Below, piece after piece: positions 1 to 10,435 of a DNA stretch of 58,950 nucleotides. Made by a program: the position numbers and the translations under genes. The stretch covers positions 1-58,950 of the forward strand of contig NZ_RQYI01000012.1 of NCBI RefSeq assembly GCF_003859795.1, written 5' to 3'. The notes beneath the pieces were generated by a model. The model saw only the letters and a list, made by a program, of their open reading frames with translations. It was not told the origin of the DNA and did no database searches. Each line of letters begins with the position of its first letter. Positions within the stretch are counted from its first letter, which is position 1. The stretch comes from Alloprevotella sp. OH1205_COT-284. Its GTDB lineage: Bacteria; Bacteroidota; Bacteroidia; Bacteroidales; Bacteroidaceae.

Positions 1-88
1 AAAATCACGGGATTTTCCAAACAAAATTGTCCAATCCGAGAAAAAGAACGGATTGGACAATTTTATAAGAGGATTTTGCAGAGGTCTC
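1..88 (+). repeat. Left copy of window-end inverted repeat with 16-bp hairpin
   Basis: Positions 1-88 are the reverse complement of 58842-58929, with two differences (near positions 70 and 76). Inside is a perfect 16-bp stem (23-38 with 49-64) around a purine-rich 10-nt loop, flanked by T/A runs so that it looks like a bidirectional terminator. The repeat is cut by the window edge, so its true length is unknown. No ORF or transposase is associated with it. Confidence 0.85.
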
Positions 89-344
89 AAATCTTAATCT
101 TTGGCATGTTTTTTTGATAAACCCTTCGTTTTTCATGACAGAAAACAAATCTCTCCCGAAGTCACCCTGTTTCAAACTACGATTTCCCCACTTTCCGGTC
201 GTTGAAAACGGCCGGCGGCCGTCGATCGCCATTGCAAAGTTTGACGAATACAACATGGAGCTAAAAAAAACTGCCTCGCAGGTAGGAATTTCTTCCTCCA
301 ATGCCGTGACGTCCGCCTCTCTGCCAAAACGAAAATCGACCTTC
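89..344. other. Non-coding gap with short shared modules
   Basis: No credible gene is seen. The segment holds GAGCTAAAAAAAA near 249 and CTCCAATGCCGTGACG near 296, both also found in the gap at 16.8 kb (reverse sense for the first) and, in part, at 32.68 kb. These mark it as part of the patchwork of intergenic repeats rather than unique sequence. Open frames here overlap one another and lack protein-like composition. Confidence 0.5.
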
Positions 345-767
345 TGCCCTCACGCGCGCGCGTGCGCATTCCCTTTATTGAAGTTTTTAGTTTCACTGCC
401 TTCGCAAAACCTCATAACCGGCTGACTTCATGATGTTTATCTGTGAAGGCAAGTGAAGGCAAAACAAAAACGGAGTTTGCAATCCGCTGGAAAACAACGC
501 ATTGCGTCGATTTTTTGCCTTCACCACCCCCGAAAAGTGCATTTCTCGCAGGGAAGAGGCGGAAGGAGGTGAAGGCAAACCCCTTGTTTTGCCTTCACCG
601 TAGTAATGATGATTTTCAGATAGTTGCATTTCCTGAAAAATGTTTGCCTCCGCTTTGCCTTCGCAAACAAGTCGCTGCTATTCAAGACGTTGACTCATTT
701 TGCGGAGGCAAAAACGCAAAAACAACATTTTCGGGGTATATGATGCACAAAAACGGCGGTTTCATCG
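345..767 (+). repeat. Dispersed GTGAAGGCA element, copy A
   Basis: This is one of four related non-coding elements. It starts with an alternating CACGCGCGCG...CAT tract (351-369). It continues with a GCCTTCGC box (398), two GTGAAGGC boxes 10 nt apart (443 and 453), GCCTTCAC (517), GTGAAGGC (569), GCCTTCAC (591), GCCTTCGC (657) and GCGGAGGC (703). It ends with the CGGTTTCATCGA module (755-767) shared with copies B and C. Facing boxes form stem-loops. A block around TTGCGTCGATTTTTTGCCTT (503-522) matches copy D closely. It lies upstream of the rimP promoter. No frame is conserved between copies, so it is not coding. Confidence 0.8.
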
Positions 768-886
768 ACACGTGCCTTTTCCCGACGGAGACGGCACGCA
801 TTCGTTCGATGAAAGCGGCCAGTTTTTGCTGTCGAGGGTTCTTTTTCGACCGAAAACAAGTTTTTTCAACATTTCTTTGCGAAAAA

Positions 887-918
887 TTTGGTCGTACCGT
901 TGATAATGAGTAAATTTG
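887..918 (+). promoter_or_regulatory. Promoter of rimP-nusA-infB
   Basis: TTTG at 887-890 and TAAATTTG at 911-918 are separated by 20 nt, an exact match to the Bacteroidota -33/-7 consensus. The predicted start near 925 gives a leader of about 115 nt before rimP. The leader contains a short AGACGC/GCGTCT stem around 968-994. Confidence 0.75.
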
Positions 919-1039
919 CAGCGATATGAGTGAGGGGCTTGCAACAGGCTTCTCACTTCGTTTTTAAGACGCCGGGCAAAGACTTGCGTCTGACAACCAC
1001 ACTCGCAAACCCAAAATACAACAAAAAACGACACGCTGA

Positions 1040-1507
1040 ATGATCAGTAAAGAAGTGGTTCAACAACTTGTCGACCGTTGGCTCGAAGGCAAAGACTATT
1101 TTCTGGCCGACCTTGCCATCAGTGCCGACGACCGCATCCTCGTGGAAATCGACCATGAAGAAGGCGTATGGATCGAAGACTGCGTTGCGCTCTCGCGCTT
1201 TATCGAAGACGGTCTTGATCGTGATGCCGCCGACTTTGAACTTGAAGTAGGCTCGGCCGGCATCGGACAACCTTTCAAAGTGCTCCGACAATACGAAATC
1301 CACATCGGCGACGATGTCGAAGTGCTCATCGCCGACGGACGAAAACTCATCGGACGTCTTGACAGTGCCGACGCCGACACCATCGCCGTCGTTACTCTCG
1401 AAAAAGTGAAAGCTCCCGGCGAAAAACGACCGCACATCCAAGAAGTGCGCACGGAAATCCCGATGAGCCAAGTGAAGTGGACGAAGCTCCACATCGACTT
1501 CAAATAA
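1040..1507 (+). CDS. rimP: Ribosome maturation factor RimP
   Basis: 155 aa cytoplasmic protein predicted to help assemble the 30S ribosomal subunit. Length and order (rimP-nusA-infB) are those of the family. Visible features are an N-terminal alpha/beta domain with the ILVEID strand and the ELEVGSAG segment (about 67-74), which corresponds to the conserved EVSSPG-type motif, followed by an SH3-like C-terminal domain with GRLDSADADTIAV. The ATG at 1040 follows a good promoter at 887-918. It is the first gene of a three-gene operon; nusA starts 122 nt downstream. Identification rests on both sequence and neighbours. Confidence 0.93.
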   Translation: MISKEVVQQLVDRWLEGKDYFLADLAISADDRILVEIDHEEGVWIEDCVALSRFIEDGLDRDAADFELEVGSAGIGQPFKVLRQYEIHIGDDVEVLIADGRKLIGRLDSADADTIAVVTLEKVKAPGEKRPHIQEVRTEIPMSQVKWTKLHIDFK

Positions 1508-1629
1508 AAAAGAAACGCCACACACCTGTCGCATCCGTCCGACAAACAAGACGGAACACCTTGCGATCGGTCGGTGTACGCATCGGCGTGGCGGCCCCCG
1601 CATCGAAAAATAAAGAATACAACCTCATA

Positions 1630-2898
1630 ATGGCCAAAAAGCAAACCGAAACCATTAGTCTCATTGACACCTTCTCGGAGTTCAATGACACAAAAAAAAT
1701 CGACAACACGACCCTTCTCGGAGTCCTCGAAGAGAGCTTTCGCAGTGTCATCGCCAAAATCTTCGGCTCCGACGAAAACTTCACCGTCGTAGTCAATCCC
1801 GAAAAAGGCGACTTCGAAATCACGCGCAGCCGCGAAATCGTGGCCGACGGCGAAGTGGAAGACGAAAACAAACAAATCGCCCTCTCGGAGGCACAAAAAA
1901 TCGAACCGGACTTCGAGGTGGGCGAAGAAGTGTCCGAACACATCGAATTTGCCAGTTTCGGACGAAGAGCCATTCTCACCCTGCGCCAAACCTTGGCCAG
2001 CAAAATTCTCGAACTCGAACACGACTCCCTCTACAACAAATACAAAGACCGCGAGGGCGAAATCGTTTCGGCCGAAGTCTATCAGACTTGGAAAAACGAA
2101 ACCTTGCTCGTAGACGACGAGAAAAACGACCTGCTGCTGCCCAAATCGCAACAAATTCCGCGCGATTTCTATCACAAGGGCGAACATGTGCGCGCCGTCA
2201 TCGACCGCGTAGACAACGCCAACGGAAACCCCAAAATCTATCTGTCGCGCACCAGCCCCATGTTCCTGCGCCGTTTGCTTGAACAGGAAATCCCCGAAAT
2301 CGCCGACGGAGTCATTATCCTCCGCGGAGTGGCTCGCATTCCCGGCGAGAGAGCCAAAATTTCGGTCGAAAGCTACGACTCCAATATCGACCCCGTCGGT
2401 GCATGCGTGGGCGTGAAAGGAACGCGCATCCACAGCATCGTGCGCGAACTGAAAAACGAAAACATCGACGTCGTACAATACTCCTCAAACGCCATGCTCT
2501 ACATCCAGCGCGCACTCAATCCGGCACGCGTGAGCAACATCGTACTCAACGAAGAGGAGAAAAAAGCCGAAGTATTCCTCCAACCCGATCAGGTCAGTTT
2601 GGCCATCGGAAAGGGCGGACAAAACATCAAACTCGCCTCCATGCTCACGGGCTACACCATCGATGTGTTCCGTGAAGTCGAGGGCGAACAAGACGTGGAA
2701 GACATCTATCTCGACGAGTTCTCCGACGAAATCGACCAATGGGTCATCGATGCCGTCAAAGCCATGGGACTCCGCACTGCACGCGAAGTGCTCAATGCAC
2801 CTCGCGACATGATTGTCGAGAAGGCCGATCTCGAAGAAGACACCGTCGACCACATGCTTGGCGTATTGCGCGCCGAGTTTGAGGAGGGCGAGAGCTGA
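1630..2898 (+). CDS. nusA: Transcription termination/antitermination factor NusA
   Basis: 422 aa RNA-polymerase-associated factor acting in pausing, termination and antitermination. Domains in order: N-terminal RNAP-binding domain (1-130), S1 domain (about 137-207), KH1 with the GVKGTRI loop (about 260) and KH2 with IGKGGQN (about 327), then an acidic C-terminal helical part ([10 protein letters not shown]). There are no C-terminal repeats of the enterobacterial type, as expected outside proteobacteria. The frame is open from 1477, inside rimP, but the start at 1630 ([13 protein letters not shown]) is chosen because family similarity begins there and the upstream residues are basic and non-conserved. 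Confidence 0.95.
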   Translation: MAKKQTETISLIDTFSEFNDTKKIDNTTLLGVLEESFRSVIAKIFGSDENFTVVVNPEKGDFEITRSREIVADGEVEDENKQIALSEAQKIEPDFEVGEEVSEHIEFASFGRRAILTLRQTLASKILELEHDSLYNKYKDREGEIVSAEVYQTWKNETLLVDDEKNDLLLPKSQQIPRDFYHKGEHVRAVIDRVDNANGNPKIYLSRTSPMFLRRLLEQEIPEIADGVIILRGVARIPGERAKISVESYDSNIDPVGACVGVKGTRIHSIVRELKNENIDVVQYSSNAMLYIQRALNPARVSNIVLNEEEKKAEVFLQPDQVSLAIGKGGQNIKLASMLTGYTIDVFREVEGEQDVEDIYLDEFSDEIDQWVIDAVKAMGLRTAREVLNAPRDMIVEKADLEEDTVDHMLGVLRAEFEEGES

Positions 2899-2987
2899 CA
2901 GCATGTTTTGCCGACGAAAAACATCGTCGGCAAAGCTGCGTTTTAACAAGTTACGCGTTCCACCTCAATTTCACTCACTCCAAGAAC

Positions 2988-5864
2988 ATGAGATTAAGCA
3001 AAGCCATAAAAGAATTCAACGTCAGCCTCCAACGCGTGGTAGACACCCTCAAAGAGCAAGGCCACGAAGTCGAAGCCAACCTCAATTCCAAAATCAACGA
3101 CGAGCAATACGAGTTGCTGAAAAAACTCTTTGCCGCCGACAAGGATCAGCGCACCGAAGCCGAAAAGCTCTTCAACCACCGACGCGAAGAAAAACGTGCG
3201 GAGCGGGAAGAAGAACGTGCCGAACGCGAAGCGGCCAAAGCCGCCGCACAAGAGGAAGACGACCGCCAAAGCGAAACGAAGACCGAGAGCGAGGCGAAAC
3301 CAAAAGTTGCCGACGAACAAATGGAAAAACAAGAGCCGAAGAGCGAAGAAACCATAAAGGCCGAGGTGCCCGAAGAACTCCGCCCGTCGCTCCGCACCGT
3401 CGGACACATCGACCTCGAAGCACAAAAGGCACCCAAGGCCGCATCCAAAACCAAAAACCAAAAACAAGAAACGAAGACCGAAGTGAAAGCCGAAGCACCG
3501 AAAGAGGCGGAAAAGGCGGAAGCGAAGGAGGAAACGGAAACTGTTTCGAACACAAGTGATTCGAGTGCGGAAAAGAACTCGGTGGAAGCACGTGCAGCAG
3601 CCTTGGGAAGCGAAGACGAAGACGGCGTTTACAAACTCAACACCGAACCTCAACTTGCAGGACCCAAAGTGTTGGGAACGATCGATCTCAGTTCGATCAA
3701 CCAAACCACACGCCCAAAAAAGAAAAGCAAAGAAGAACGCAAAAAGGAGCGCGACGAAAAACGTGCCTCCGGCACTGCCGACAAGAAAAAACGCAGTCGC
3801 ATCGGCACGGAACGGGTGGACGTGACGGCCGAAGCCAAGAAAAACAACACTGCCGGCAGCGGAAATGCCAACAAAAACAACAAGGCCAACCGCAACGCCA
3901 ACCAAAACCAAGGCAAAGGCAAAAAAGGCAAACACACACCGCCCGCAGCACCTTCGGACGAAGACGTGGCCAAACAAGTGAAAGAAACCTTGGCGCGCTT
4001 GCAAGCCAAAGGCGTGGGCAAGGGCAAAGGCTCGAAATACCGCAAGGAAAAACGCGATGCCGCACGCGAGCGTCAAGAGGAAGAACTCATGAAGCTCGAC
4101 GCCGAAAGCAGCGTGTTGAAGCTCACAGAATTTGTGACGGCCAACGAGTTGGCCACGATGATGGACGTGCCCGTCAACAAAGTCATCGGAACATGCATGA
4201 GCATCGGCATCATGGTGTCTATCAACCAACGCCTCGATCAAGAAACAATCGAAATGGTGGCTTCGGAATTTGGTTTTTCCACCGAATTTGTTTCGGCCGA
4301 AGTGCAGGAGGCGATCATCGAAGAGGTCGACAACGAAGAAGATCTTCGCGAACGTGCCCCAATCGTGACCGTCATGGGACACGTAGACCATGGTAAGACT
4401 TCTCTTCTCGACCACATCCGCAACGCCAACGTCATTGCCGGAGAGGCCGGAGGTATCACCCAACACATCGGAGCTTACAACGTGCGCTTGAAAAACGGAA
4501 GAGAAATCACGTTCCTCGACACTCCCGGTCACGAAGCCTTTACGGCCATGCGTGCCCGCGGTGCACAAGTCACCGACATTGCCATTATCATCATTGCCGC
4601 CGACGACAACGTGATGCCCCAAACCAAAGAGGCCATCAACCATGCCGTGGCCGCAGGAGTGCCCATCGTTTTCGCCATCAACAAGGTCGACAAACCTGCC
4701 GCCAACCCCGATGCCATCAAAACCACCCTTGCCTCAATGAACTTCCTCGTCGAGGAATGGGGCGGAAAATATCAGTCGCAAGACATTTCGGCCAAGTCGG
4801 GACTCGGCGTCTACGAGTTGCTTGAAAAAGTATTGCTCGAAGCCGACATGCTCGAACTCAAAGCCAACCCCAACCGTCGTGCAGTCGGCACCATCATCGA
4901 GAGTTCGCTCGACAAAGGACGCGGTTATGTTTCAACGGTATTGGTGTCCAACGGAACGCTGCACCAAGGCGACATCCTCGTGGCCGGCACAAACTTCGGC
5001 CGCGTGAAGGCTCTCTTCAACGAACGCGGACAGCGTGTTGAAAAGGTGGCACCCTCGCATGCCGCCACCATTCTCGGTTTCAACGGAGCGCCGCAAGCCG
5101 GCGACCAATTCAATGTGATGGAAACCGAGCAGGAAGCACGCGAAATTGCCAACAAACGCCTGCAACTCCAACGCGAGCAAAACTTGCGAACCTCCAAAAT
5201 GCTCACCCTCGACGAAATCGGACGCCGTCTGCAATTGGGCGACTACCAAGAGCTCAATATCGTTGTCAAGGGCGACGTGGACGGATCCGTACAGGCACTC
5301 AGCGACTCGTTCATCAAACTCTCGACCGAAACGATTGCCATCAATGTCATCCACAAAGGCGTGGGACAAATCTCGGAAAACGACGTCACTCTTGCCGCAG
5401 CATCAAAGGCTGTCATCATCGGTTTCCAAGTCAGACCTTCGGCAGGTGCAAGAAAACTTGCGGAAAAAGAGGGTGTGGACATCCGCCAATACTCCATCAT
5501 CTACGATGCTATCGAAGAAGTCAAGGAGGCCATGGAGGGCATGCTCAAACCGATCGTCAAGGAAGAAATCACGGCCATGGTCGAAGTCCGTCAGGTGTTC
5601 CACATTTCCAAGGTGGGCTACATCGCCGGTGCCTATGTCGTAGACGGAAAAGTGTCGCGCCAAAACAAAGCACGCCTCATCCGCGACGGAGTGGTGGTGT
5701 TCACCGGAGAAATCGCCGCACTCAAACGCTTCAAGGATGATGTGAAAGAAGTGACGACCAACTTCGAATGCGGTATCTCGCTCCAAGGTTGCAACGACAT
5801 CAAGGAGGGCGACGTGATCGAAACTTTCCAAGAAATCGAAGTGAAGCAAAAGCTCAATACTTAA
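2988..5864 (+). CDS. infB: Translation initiation factor IF-2
   Basis: 958 aa GTPase that brings initiator tRNA to the 30S subunit. The first 60 residues form the IF2_N-like helical domain ([20 protein letters not shown]). Residues about 60-370 are a long charged low-complexity linker rich in K, E and A. The G domain begins near 460 with [11 protein letters not shown] (G1), DTPGHEAF (G3), NKVDKP (G4) and SAKSG (G5), followed by the beta-barrel and C-terminal domains. The size is normal for Bacteroidales. It is the last gene of the rimP operon, 89 nt after nusA, and is followed by a terminator hairpin at 5907-5946. Confidence 0.97.
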   Translation: MRLSKAIKEFNVSLQRVVDTLKEQGHEVEANLNSKINDEQYELLKKLFAADKDQRTEAEKLFNHRREEKRAEREEERAEREAAKAAAQEEDDRQSETKTESEAKPKVADEQMEKQEPKSEETIKAEVPEELRPSLRTVGHIDLEAQKAPKAASKTKNQKQETKTEVKAEAPKEAEKAEAKEETETVSNTSDSSAEKNSVEARAAALGSEDEDGVYKLNTEPQLAGPKVLGTIDLSSINQTTRPKKKSKEERKKERDEKRASGTADKKKRSRIGTERVDVTAEAKKNNTAGSGNANKNNKANRNANQNQGKGKKGKHTPPAAPSDEDVAKQVKETLARLQAKGVGKGKGSKYRKEKRDAARERQEEELMKLDAESSVLKLTEFVTANELATMMDVPVNKVIGTCMSIGIMVSINQRLDQETIEMVASEFGFSTEFVSAEVQEAIIEEVDNEEDLRERAPIVTVMGHVDHGKTSLLDHIRNANVIAGEAGGITQHIGAYNVRLKNGREITFLDTPGHEAFTAMRARGAQVTDIAIIIIAADDNVMPQTKEAINHAVAAGVPIVFAINKVDKPAANPDAIKTTLASMNFLVEEWGGKYQSQDISAKSGLGVYELLEKVLLEADMLELKANPNRRAVGTIIESSLDKGRGYVSTVLVSNGTLHQGDILVAGTNFGRVKALFNERGQRVEKVAPSHAATILGFNGAPQAGDQFNVMETEQEAREIANKRLQLQREQNLRTSKMLTLDEIGRRLQLGDYQELNIVVKGDVDGSVQALSDSFIKLSTETIAINVIHKGVGQISENDVTLAAASKAVIIGFQVRPSAGARKLAEKEGVDIRQYSIIYDAIEEVKEAMEGMLKPIVKEEITAMVEVRQVFHISKVGYIAGAYVVDGKVSRQNKARLIRDGVVVFTGEIAALKRFKDDVKEVTTNFECGISLQGCNDIKEGDVIETFQEIEVKQKLNT

Positions 5865-5906
5865 ACTGTGACACGACGAACCTCTCGTTCGTGTATAGTG
5901 CAAAAA

Positions 5907-5946
5907 AACAGCACCCATATCCTTGTGGTATAGGTGCTGTTTTTTA
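5907..5946 (+). terminator. Rho-independent terminator after infB
   Basis: AACAGCACC (5907-5915) pairs with GGTGCTGTT (5933-5941); the stem extends inward past one mismatch through ATA/TAT. It is followed by TTTTTAT. It closes the rimP-nusA-infB operon. Confidence 0.8.
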
Positions 5947-6015
5947 TATCTGTGTGAGGAAATGGGTTTCGAGTTTCATCGCACGGCAAGACACTGTGGC
6001 AGTGTCCGAAAGACG

Positions 6016-6058
6016 GTGCCCGATAAAGTTTTCAGACAACAAAAACTTTATCGGACAC
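6016..6058. other. Imperfect 17-bp inverted repeat between convergent infB and fkp
   Basis: GTGCCCGATAAAGTTTT (6016-6032) pairs with 6042-6058 with a single mismatch. Neither side has a clear T-run, so it may be a weak fkp terminator or another RNA structure. A partial third copy, GTGTCCGAAAG, sits at 6002-6012. Confidence 0.45.
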
Positions 6059-6082
6059 CAATAGTAGAGGCGTTAACCGGCT

Positions 6083-8923
6083 TCAACTGCGACTTACCTG
6101 CAAACCTTTGTGAGAAAGTTTCATCTCGACAAAGCGAGAAGTGGGGGTGAGCGGAGATTCGTTGAGGAGAGTCTTGATACGTGCGGCGGCTTCGGGATCT
6201 TTGGCCACCATGTAGAGGTAGCCGCCCCCGCCCGCACCGGGAAGTTTGTAGCCGATACAGAGGTCGTCGATGCGGCGGCACAATTCGGCAACGGCAGGTG
6301 GCTCGGTGCCGGAATCGAGAGTTTTGTTTTGCTGCCAAGTTTTTCTGACAAGACGGCCGTACATGTCGAGGTCGCCGCGCTGCAAAGCGTCAAACATGTT
6401 GAGGGCGTGTTGCTTCATCTCGTCGAGCAGTTCCAGGTGCGTGGTGTTGTTGAGGAACATGCCACGCACGATTTCCGCCAAAATATGTTTCGCCGTTCGG
6501 GTGATGCCGGTGTAGTAGAGCAGATGACATGGGCGATATTCGGGGGAGGTAAAGAGGGTGTCTGGCAACCAGCGCGCCACGGGGCTTTGGTCGAAGCCGG
6601 AGGAGGTTTGAAGGAGTTTCACGCCGTGGAGCACGCCGCCGAACTGATCTTGCCAACCGCCGCCCGTGGTGAGCAGTTGTTCGAGAATGAGCGTTCTATT
6701 GCCTATCGTGGTCTTGTCCCAACCCAATCCGCAGAAATCGGAGAGTGCTCCCAACACGGTGGCGGCAAGGATGCTGCTTGTGCCCAGTCCCGAACCGGCG
6801 GGTATGGCGGCGAGCAGGGTGATTTCGATGCCACTGCCGAAAGCGGCGAGGCAATCGCGCAGAGTGGGGTGGGACTCCGTGGAAAACTGCGGTAGGAAGC
6901 CGCAAAGGGCGAGGGCGGCTTTGGGAATGGAGAAAGGAGAACCTACTTTGTTGAATTGCTGCAATTCCTCGAAGGTTTCGATCACTTCCAACGCACCGAG
7001 GTCGATGCTGCGACAGGTGATGTTGAGCATTTTCGAGGGTTTGACGTAGACTTGAAGCGGTTGCTGCCCGTTGAGCTCGATGGCGAGGTTCACCACATTC
7101 CCGCCGGCGTTGAGGCAATAGGGGGGCGTGTCTGTCCAACCTCCGGCCACGTCGATGCGAACGGCCGAACGTCCCCAAACGATTTGATCCTGACAGATGT
7201 CGAGATGCGGGGTTTGAAGGCTGTGGTGTGCGGAGGCGGTCAAACCGGTTTGCAGGAGTGAAAAAGCCCGTTGTTCCTCGGCTGTGCCGTCTTCTCCCCG
7301 AAGCACCTGCATGCGGGAGCGAAACATGGCGTCGCGTATTTGGTGGAGGAGCGCGACGTCTTCGCCCACGGGAGGCGGGAGTTCGATGTTGTTTTCAACA
7401 AATTTTTGAGCTGTGTCGTTGAGGTTGATCTGATAGAATACGCTCTTGCAATGATTTGTTGAAATCTGTATGAGGTTTTGTTTGCGGTAGGCGCGGCGTT
7501 GCTCTTCCTGTCGCAACAGGTTGGCTTCGGCGGCAATGCCGTCGGCACTGAGGCGTTTTTTGCTGCGCCACAGACCGGAGAGGTCTTCGAGAGGGCGGTC
7601 GGCCAGCATCCATGTCAGAAGTCGGTGCAGCTCGTCGGTGTCTTCGCATACGGGAAACAGAAGCGCGCTTTGAAGGTCGTCCGTGACGACTAAGTCCGAG
7701 GACGAAACGCCATGGGCTTCCAACCATTCGGGCATCGGGTGTCCGAGAAAATGAGTGGAGGGAGAAGTGACATCTCCTCTGAAAGCATCTTTGAAACCAT
7801 AAGGGCGCAATACGTATTGGTGGGTGCCGTAGGGCAGAATGTCCACGCATTGCCCGGCTTTCAGGGTGAGCTTCCAGTTGTTTTCGGGCACGCCTGTTAT
7901 GGCGTGACAGTTGGCAATCTTCCAGCCGGAAGAGATGTGGGAGTTTTCTATCCAGAGATGATTGTTGTCGGCCGTGAGGGAGATGTCTATCTTGGCGTTT
8001 TGGGTGAACATCGCGGGATGTTTCTTCACGTCTTTTTGAATGATGAGCCGCTGATCTTTCACCACGTTTTGAAGCGAGGCCGTGGAAGAGATGATTTCGG
8101 GAGTGGTGCCGAAGTGGTAGAACTCTCCGCCCGGCAGCGGCAGAATGGCCACCGAGAGGGTAGCGGTTTCGGCGTCGTGCCGTGTGGGGTGGGTGCCGAG
8201 AGAACAGCCGAATTCGGAATAGAGATCGTAGGGCGTGCGCCGGCCTTGCGGGTCGAGAGAGTGGCGACGGAGAATATCGACGGCTCTGTCGCTGAGTAAC
8301 CAAATACCGATGTCCATCAGCGAGAGGTGAGTGGCGGTGAGTTCGGCAAGTTGCTCTATGCTCGGTTTTTGGAGCATGAAGGCCAAGCGTTCCGGACTGT
8401 TTCTATTCATCAGAAACACACCGTGGTTTTTGGCCAAAGACGGCTCTGCCCACAGCCCATAGCACACAACATCGGCTTGGGGAATGGCTTGTAGCGGCTC
8501 GGTCGAACGGATATAAACATCGCCGCTCGCGATGAGGGTGTGCAGCGAGTCGGGAGCTTGGTTCATGATCTTTTCATAAAGCGGCAATTGAAGATCAAGC
8601 AGGGTCTGATCGAGTTTCTGTCCTCTTGCCCAACGAAAAACGGGGATGGGCAACAAAACTTTTCCGCAAGAGGCATAGGCCGGCAGTCGGCGACTTTGTC
8701 CGCCGGCGTGTAAGAGTATCCTCTTCTCGCGGCCGAGCCATTGGAAGAAATCTTTTTCTTCGTCGGCTTTGAAGGCTTCGTCGAGCAACCATGTCGTGCC
8801 GCCGCCGCTTCCCAGCTTTTGGCCGACGGGGTCAGAAGTGCAGAAAAACTCATCGCGCGACAGACCGCTGATGTCGTGAAAATAATCGACAACGTTTGGA
8901 GGGAGAGATAGCAATTTTTGCAT
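6083..8923 (-). CDS. fkp: Bifunctional fucokinase/L-fucose-1-phosphate guanylyltransferase
   Basis: 946 aa cytoplasmic enzyme that phosphorylates salvaged L-fucose and joins it to GTP, making GDP-fucose for surface glycans. The N-terminal nucleotidyltransferase half shows HAGGQSRRLPAYASCGK (72-88). The C-terminal GHMP-kinase half (about 585-946) shows RIDVAGGWTDTPPYC (sugar site), IPAGSGLGTSS (ATP loop, about 707) and TTGGGWQDQFGG. The frame is open to 8983, but a perfect minus-strand promoter lies at 8953-8984, so the start at 8923 (MQKLLSLPPN) is chosen; this also matches the start I recall for Bacteroides Fkp. Monocistronic. Fucosylation of capsule and glycoproteins is the known role in Bacteroides; that is inference here. 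Confidence 0.94.
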   Translation of the reverse strand: MQKLLSLPPNVVDYFHDISGLSRDEFFCTSDPVGQKLGSGGGTTWLLDEAFKADEEKDFFQWLGREKRILLHAGGQSRRLPAYASCGKVLLPIPVFRWARGQKLDQTLLDLQLPLYEKIMNQAPDSLHTLIASGDVYIRSTEPLQAIPQADVVCYGLWAEPSLAKNHGVFLMNRNSPERLAFMLQKPSIEQLAELTATHLSLMDIGIWLLSDRAVDILRRHSLDPQGRRTPYDLYSEFGCSLGTHPTRHDAETATLSVAILPLPGGEFYHFGTTPEIISSTASLQNVVKDQRLIIQKDVKKHPAMFTQNAKIDISLTADNNHLWIENSHISSGWKIANCHAITGVPENNWKLTLKAGQCVDILPYGTHQYVLRPYGFKDAFRGDVTSPSTHFLGHPMPEWLEAHGVSSSDLVVTDDLQSALLFPVCEDTDELHRLLTWMLADRPLEDLSGLWRSKKRLSADGIAAEANLLRQEEQRRAYRKQNLIQISTNHCKSVFYQINLNDTAQKFVENNIELPPPVGEDVALLHQIRDAMFRSRMQVLRGEDGTAEEQRAFSLLQTGLTASAHHSLQTPHLDICQDQIVWGRSAVRIDVAGGWTDTPPYCLNAGGNVVNLAIELNGQQPLQVYVKPSKMLNITCRSIDLGALEVIETFEELQQFNKVGSPFSIPKAALALCGFLPQFSTESHPTLRDCLAAFGSGIEITLLAAIPAGSGLGTSSILAATVLGALSDFCGLGWDKTTIGNRTLILEQLLTTGGGWQDQFGGVLHGVKLLQTSSGFDQSPVARWLPDTLFTSPEYRPCHLLYYTGITRTAKHILAEIVRGMFLNNTTHLELLDEMKQHALNMFDALQRGDLDMYGRLVRKTWQQNKTLDSGTEPPAVAELCRRIDDLCIGYKLPGAGGGGYLYMVAKDPEAAARIKTLLNESPLTPTSRFVEMKLSHKGLQVSRS

Positions 8924-8952
8924 CATAGAGTCGTCTTTTTTGAATATGGCTA

Positions 8953-8984
8953 CAAATTTATGTCTTTTTTGTAAAAGAGGCAAA
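8953..8984 (-). promoter_or_regulatory. Promoter of fkp
   Basis: On the minus strand TTTG (8984-8981) and TAAATTTG (8960-8953) are 20 nt apart, an exact Bacteroidota promoter. The predicted start near 8946 leaves a leader of about 23 nt and rules out the upstream ATG at 8983. Confidence 0.8.
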
Positions 8985-9065
8985 TTGTAGAGTTCTTATG
9001 AGAAGGGTGCATGTATTTTCATGGAGAAACGGGAAACGGAAAACGGTGCGTTTTTGGGAAAATCG

Positions 9066-9113
9066 AATATAAAAACGGTTGGGCAATCTGTTTTTTCACA
9101 GACTGCCCAACCG
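9066..9113 (-). terminator. Terminator after the 9.1-10.4 kb lipoprotein gene
   Basis: CGGTTGGGCAATCTGT (9076-9091) pairs with 9098-9113 with one mismatch. Read on the minus strand the stem is followed by TTTTTAT. It lies just beyond the stop codon at 9131. Confidence 0.8.
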
Positions 9114-9130
9114 AGCCTATGAAAATAGGC

Positions 9131-10435
9131 TTAGAACTCTTTTACCAATTTGGGATCATAGTGAAATTCCACGAAATAGTGTGCCACTTCGGTGTCATCT
9201 TTCTGCAAGCTGATTTTCACCTTGTAGACATCGGCCGTGTTCACCTTTTCGTCCGAAATTAAATAGTGTACGGACAAGAATTGAGGGAAAGAAAGATTGT
9301 CGCCGATAGTGAAATCTTTGGTGGTTTGGGAGAAATCTTCGGAGGGGGAGCACAATCCTTCCGCGCATACTTCGGAAATGCCGCATTGCGCATCGTCGAG
9401 GTGGTCGAGCTTGGTGATGACGAGGCGGTAGCGTCCGTTTCCATGCACCTTGCCCGGATGCGGCACAAGTGCCGGCGTTTCTACCTGAGTTTGACCGAAA
9501 CGTATCGCTTTTTCCGTCACTAAGGTTTCGCCATTGTAAAGCGATTGCGGATTTTCGCCCGTCGTCGAAAACCAAATGTTGTCATCTTTTTCCACTTCGG
9601 GTTTTACGGGAGGCTCCGGCGTTTCGGGAGTGTCTTCCAATATGCCTTTCCCAAGCGGACAAATGGCGGCTTCGAGCACTTCGCCCGAAACGCGATCGAC
9701 CACAAAAGCCACGACCTTGGCATTGGCGGCCGCTGCCACGTTTGAAGGTATCGCCACACGGTGTTGCAGCGTCAAAGACTTTTCCGAGGAGGGAGTGAGC
9801 ATCTCTCCCGACAGCCCGTTGAGCGCATCTCTGAACACGTTGTGATGAAAATAGTCTTGTCGCACTCCGCCGAGCGTGTATTGTGAGGCTCGTATGTCTT
9901 CCACCACCCAAAGCTGTAACGCTGCCGAATGCCATTTCGAACTGCGTCGCTGAATTTCGGTACGGATCTCAATCTGACCGTTTTTTATTTCTGCTTTCAG
10001 GTCGATGCGATAGTTTGCAGGAGTATGTACGGCGTGTAGAAGCGCACTTTCCCAAGCGGCTCGTTGCGTGAGATAGCGTTTTTCGCCATCAATCTTCTTG
10101 CGATTAAACGAAACGTGCGGAGCACTTTGGGGAATTTGAAGAGCCTTGGCGTAGTGGTCGGCATTCTTCGTTGCCAGCGCAGGGAGCGTTTGTCCCGACC
10201 GGGGGGCGTGCATACTGACGATGATGGCGTGTGGAGAGAGATTTTTGGCAATGCGTTGCAGTTCGGCAGCGGCTTCGGGGCAGTTGATGCAACGTTGCCC
10301 CGTAAACTCTTCCACCAAAATATGCGTGCGATCGGCCGAAGGAAGTTCCGTAAACGGTTCTTCCTCCCAACCTCCCGAAGTGTTGCAGGCAGCAAAGAGC
10401 AAAAGGGCTGAAAAGAAAAGGTTGAAAATTTTCAT
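9131..10435 (-). CDS. Omp28-related lipoprotein with CxxC thiol motif
   Basis: 434 aa. A lipoprotein signal ends at Cys17 (LLLFAAC). After it comes EEFTGQRCINCPEAAAELQ, a thioredoxin-like segment with a CINC motif as in the Omp28 family of Bacteroidota outer-membrane lipoproteins. The second half (about 280-434) is beta-rich and has no motif I recognise. A second, shorter Omp28-like gene lies upstream at 12.7-13.6 kb, with a TlpA-like thioredoxin and a barrel protein between them. The gap to the upstream gene is 127 nt, so it may have its own promoter; none is clear. Its role as thiol oxidoreductase or adhesin is undecided: known Omp28 members have been described as adhesins. Confidence 0.8.
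   Translation of the reverse strand: MKIFNLFFSALLLFAACNTSGGWEEEPFTELPSADRTHILVEEFTGQRCINCPEAAAELQRIAKNLSPHAIIVSMHAPRSGQTLPALATKNADHYAKALQIPQSAPHVSFNRKKIDGEKRYLTQRAAWESALLHAVHTPANYRIDLKAEIKNGQIEIRTEIQRRSSKWHSAALQLWVVEDIRASQYTLGGVRQDYFHHNVFRDALNGLSGEMLTPSSEKSLTLQHRVAIPSNVAAAANAKVVAFVVDRVSGEVLEAAICPLGKGILEDTPETPEPPVKPEVEKDDNIWFSTTGENPQSLYNGETLVTEKAIRFGQTQVETPALVPHPGKVHGNGRYRLVITKLDHLDDAQCGISEVCAEGLCSPSEDFSQTTKDFTIGDNLSFPQFLSVHYLISDEKVNTADVYKVKISLQKDDTEVAHYFVEFHYDPKLVKEF

Noticed and set aside
393-913. ORFs within repeat copy A, and similar ones in copies B, C and D
   Set aside because: The frames are not conserved among copies, and frame-shifting differences separate them, so the elements are treated as non-coding.
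1096-2478. 460-codon minus-strand ORF opposite rimP and nusA
   Set aside because: Shadow of two well-identified genes; no start context or protein-like motifs.
2994-4643. Long minus-strand ORF (549 codons) opposite infB
   Set aside because: It is a mirror of the biased infB linker and G domain; composition is Phe/Val/Gly/Arg-rich and matches nothing, while infB is certain.
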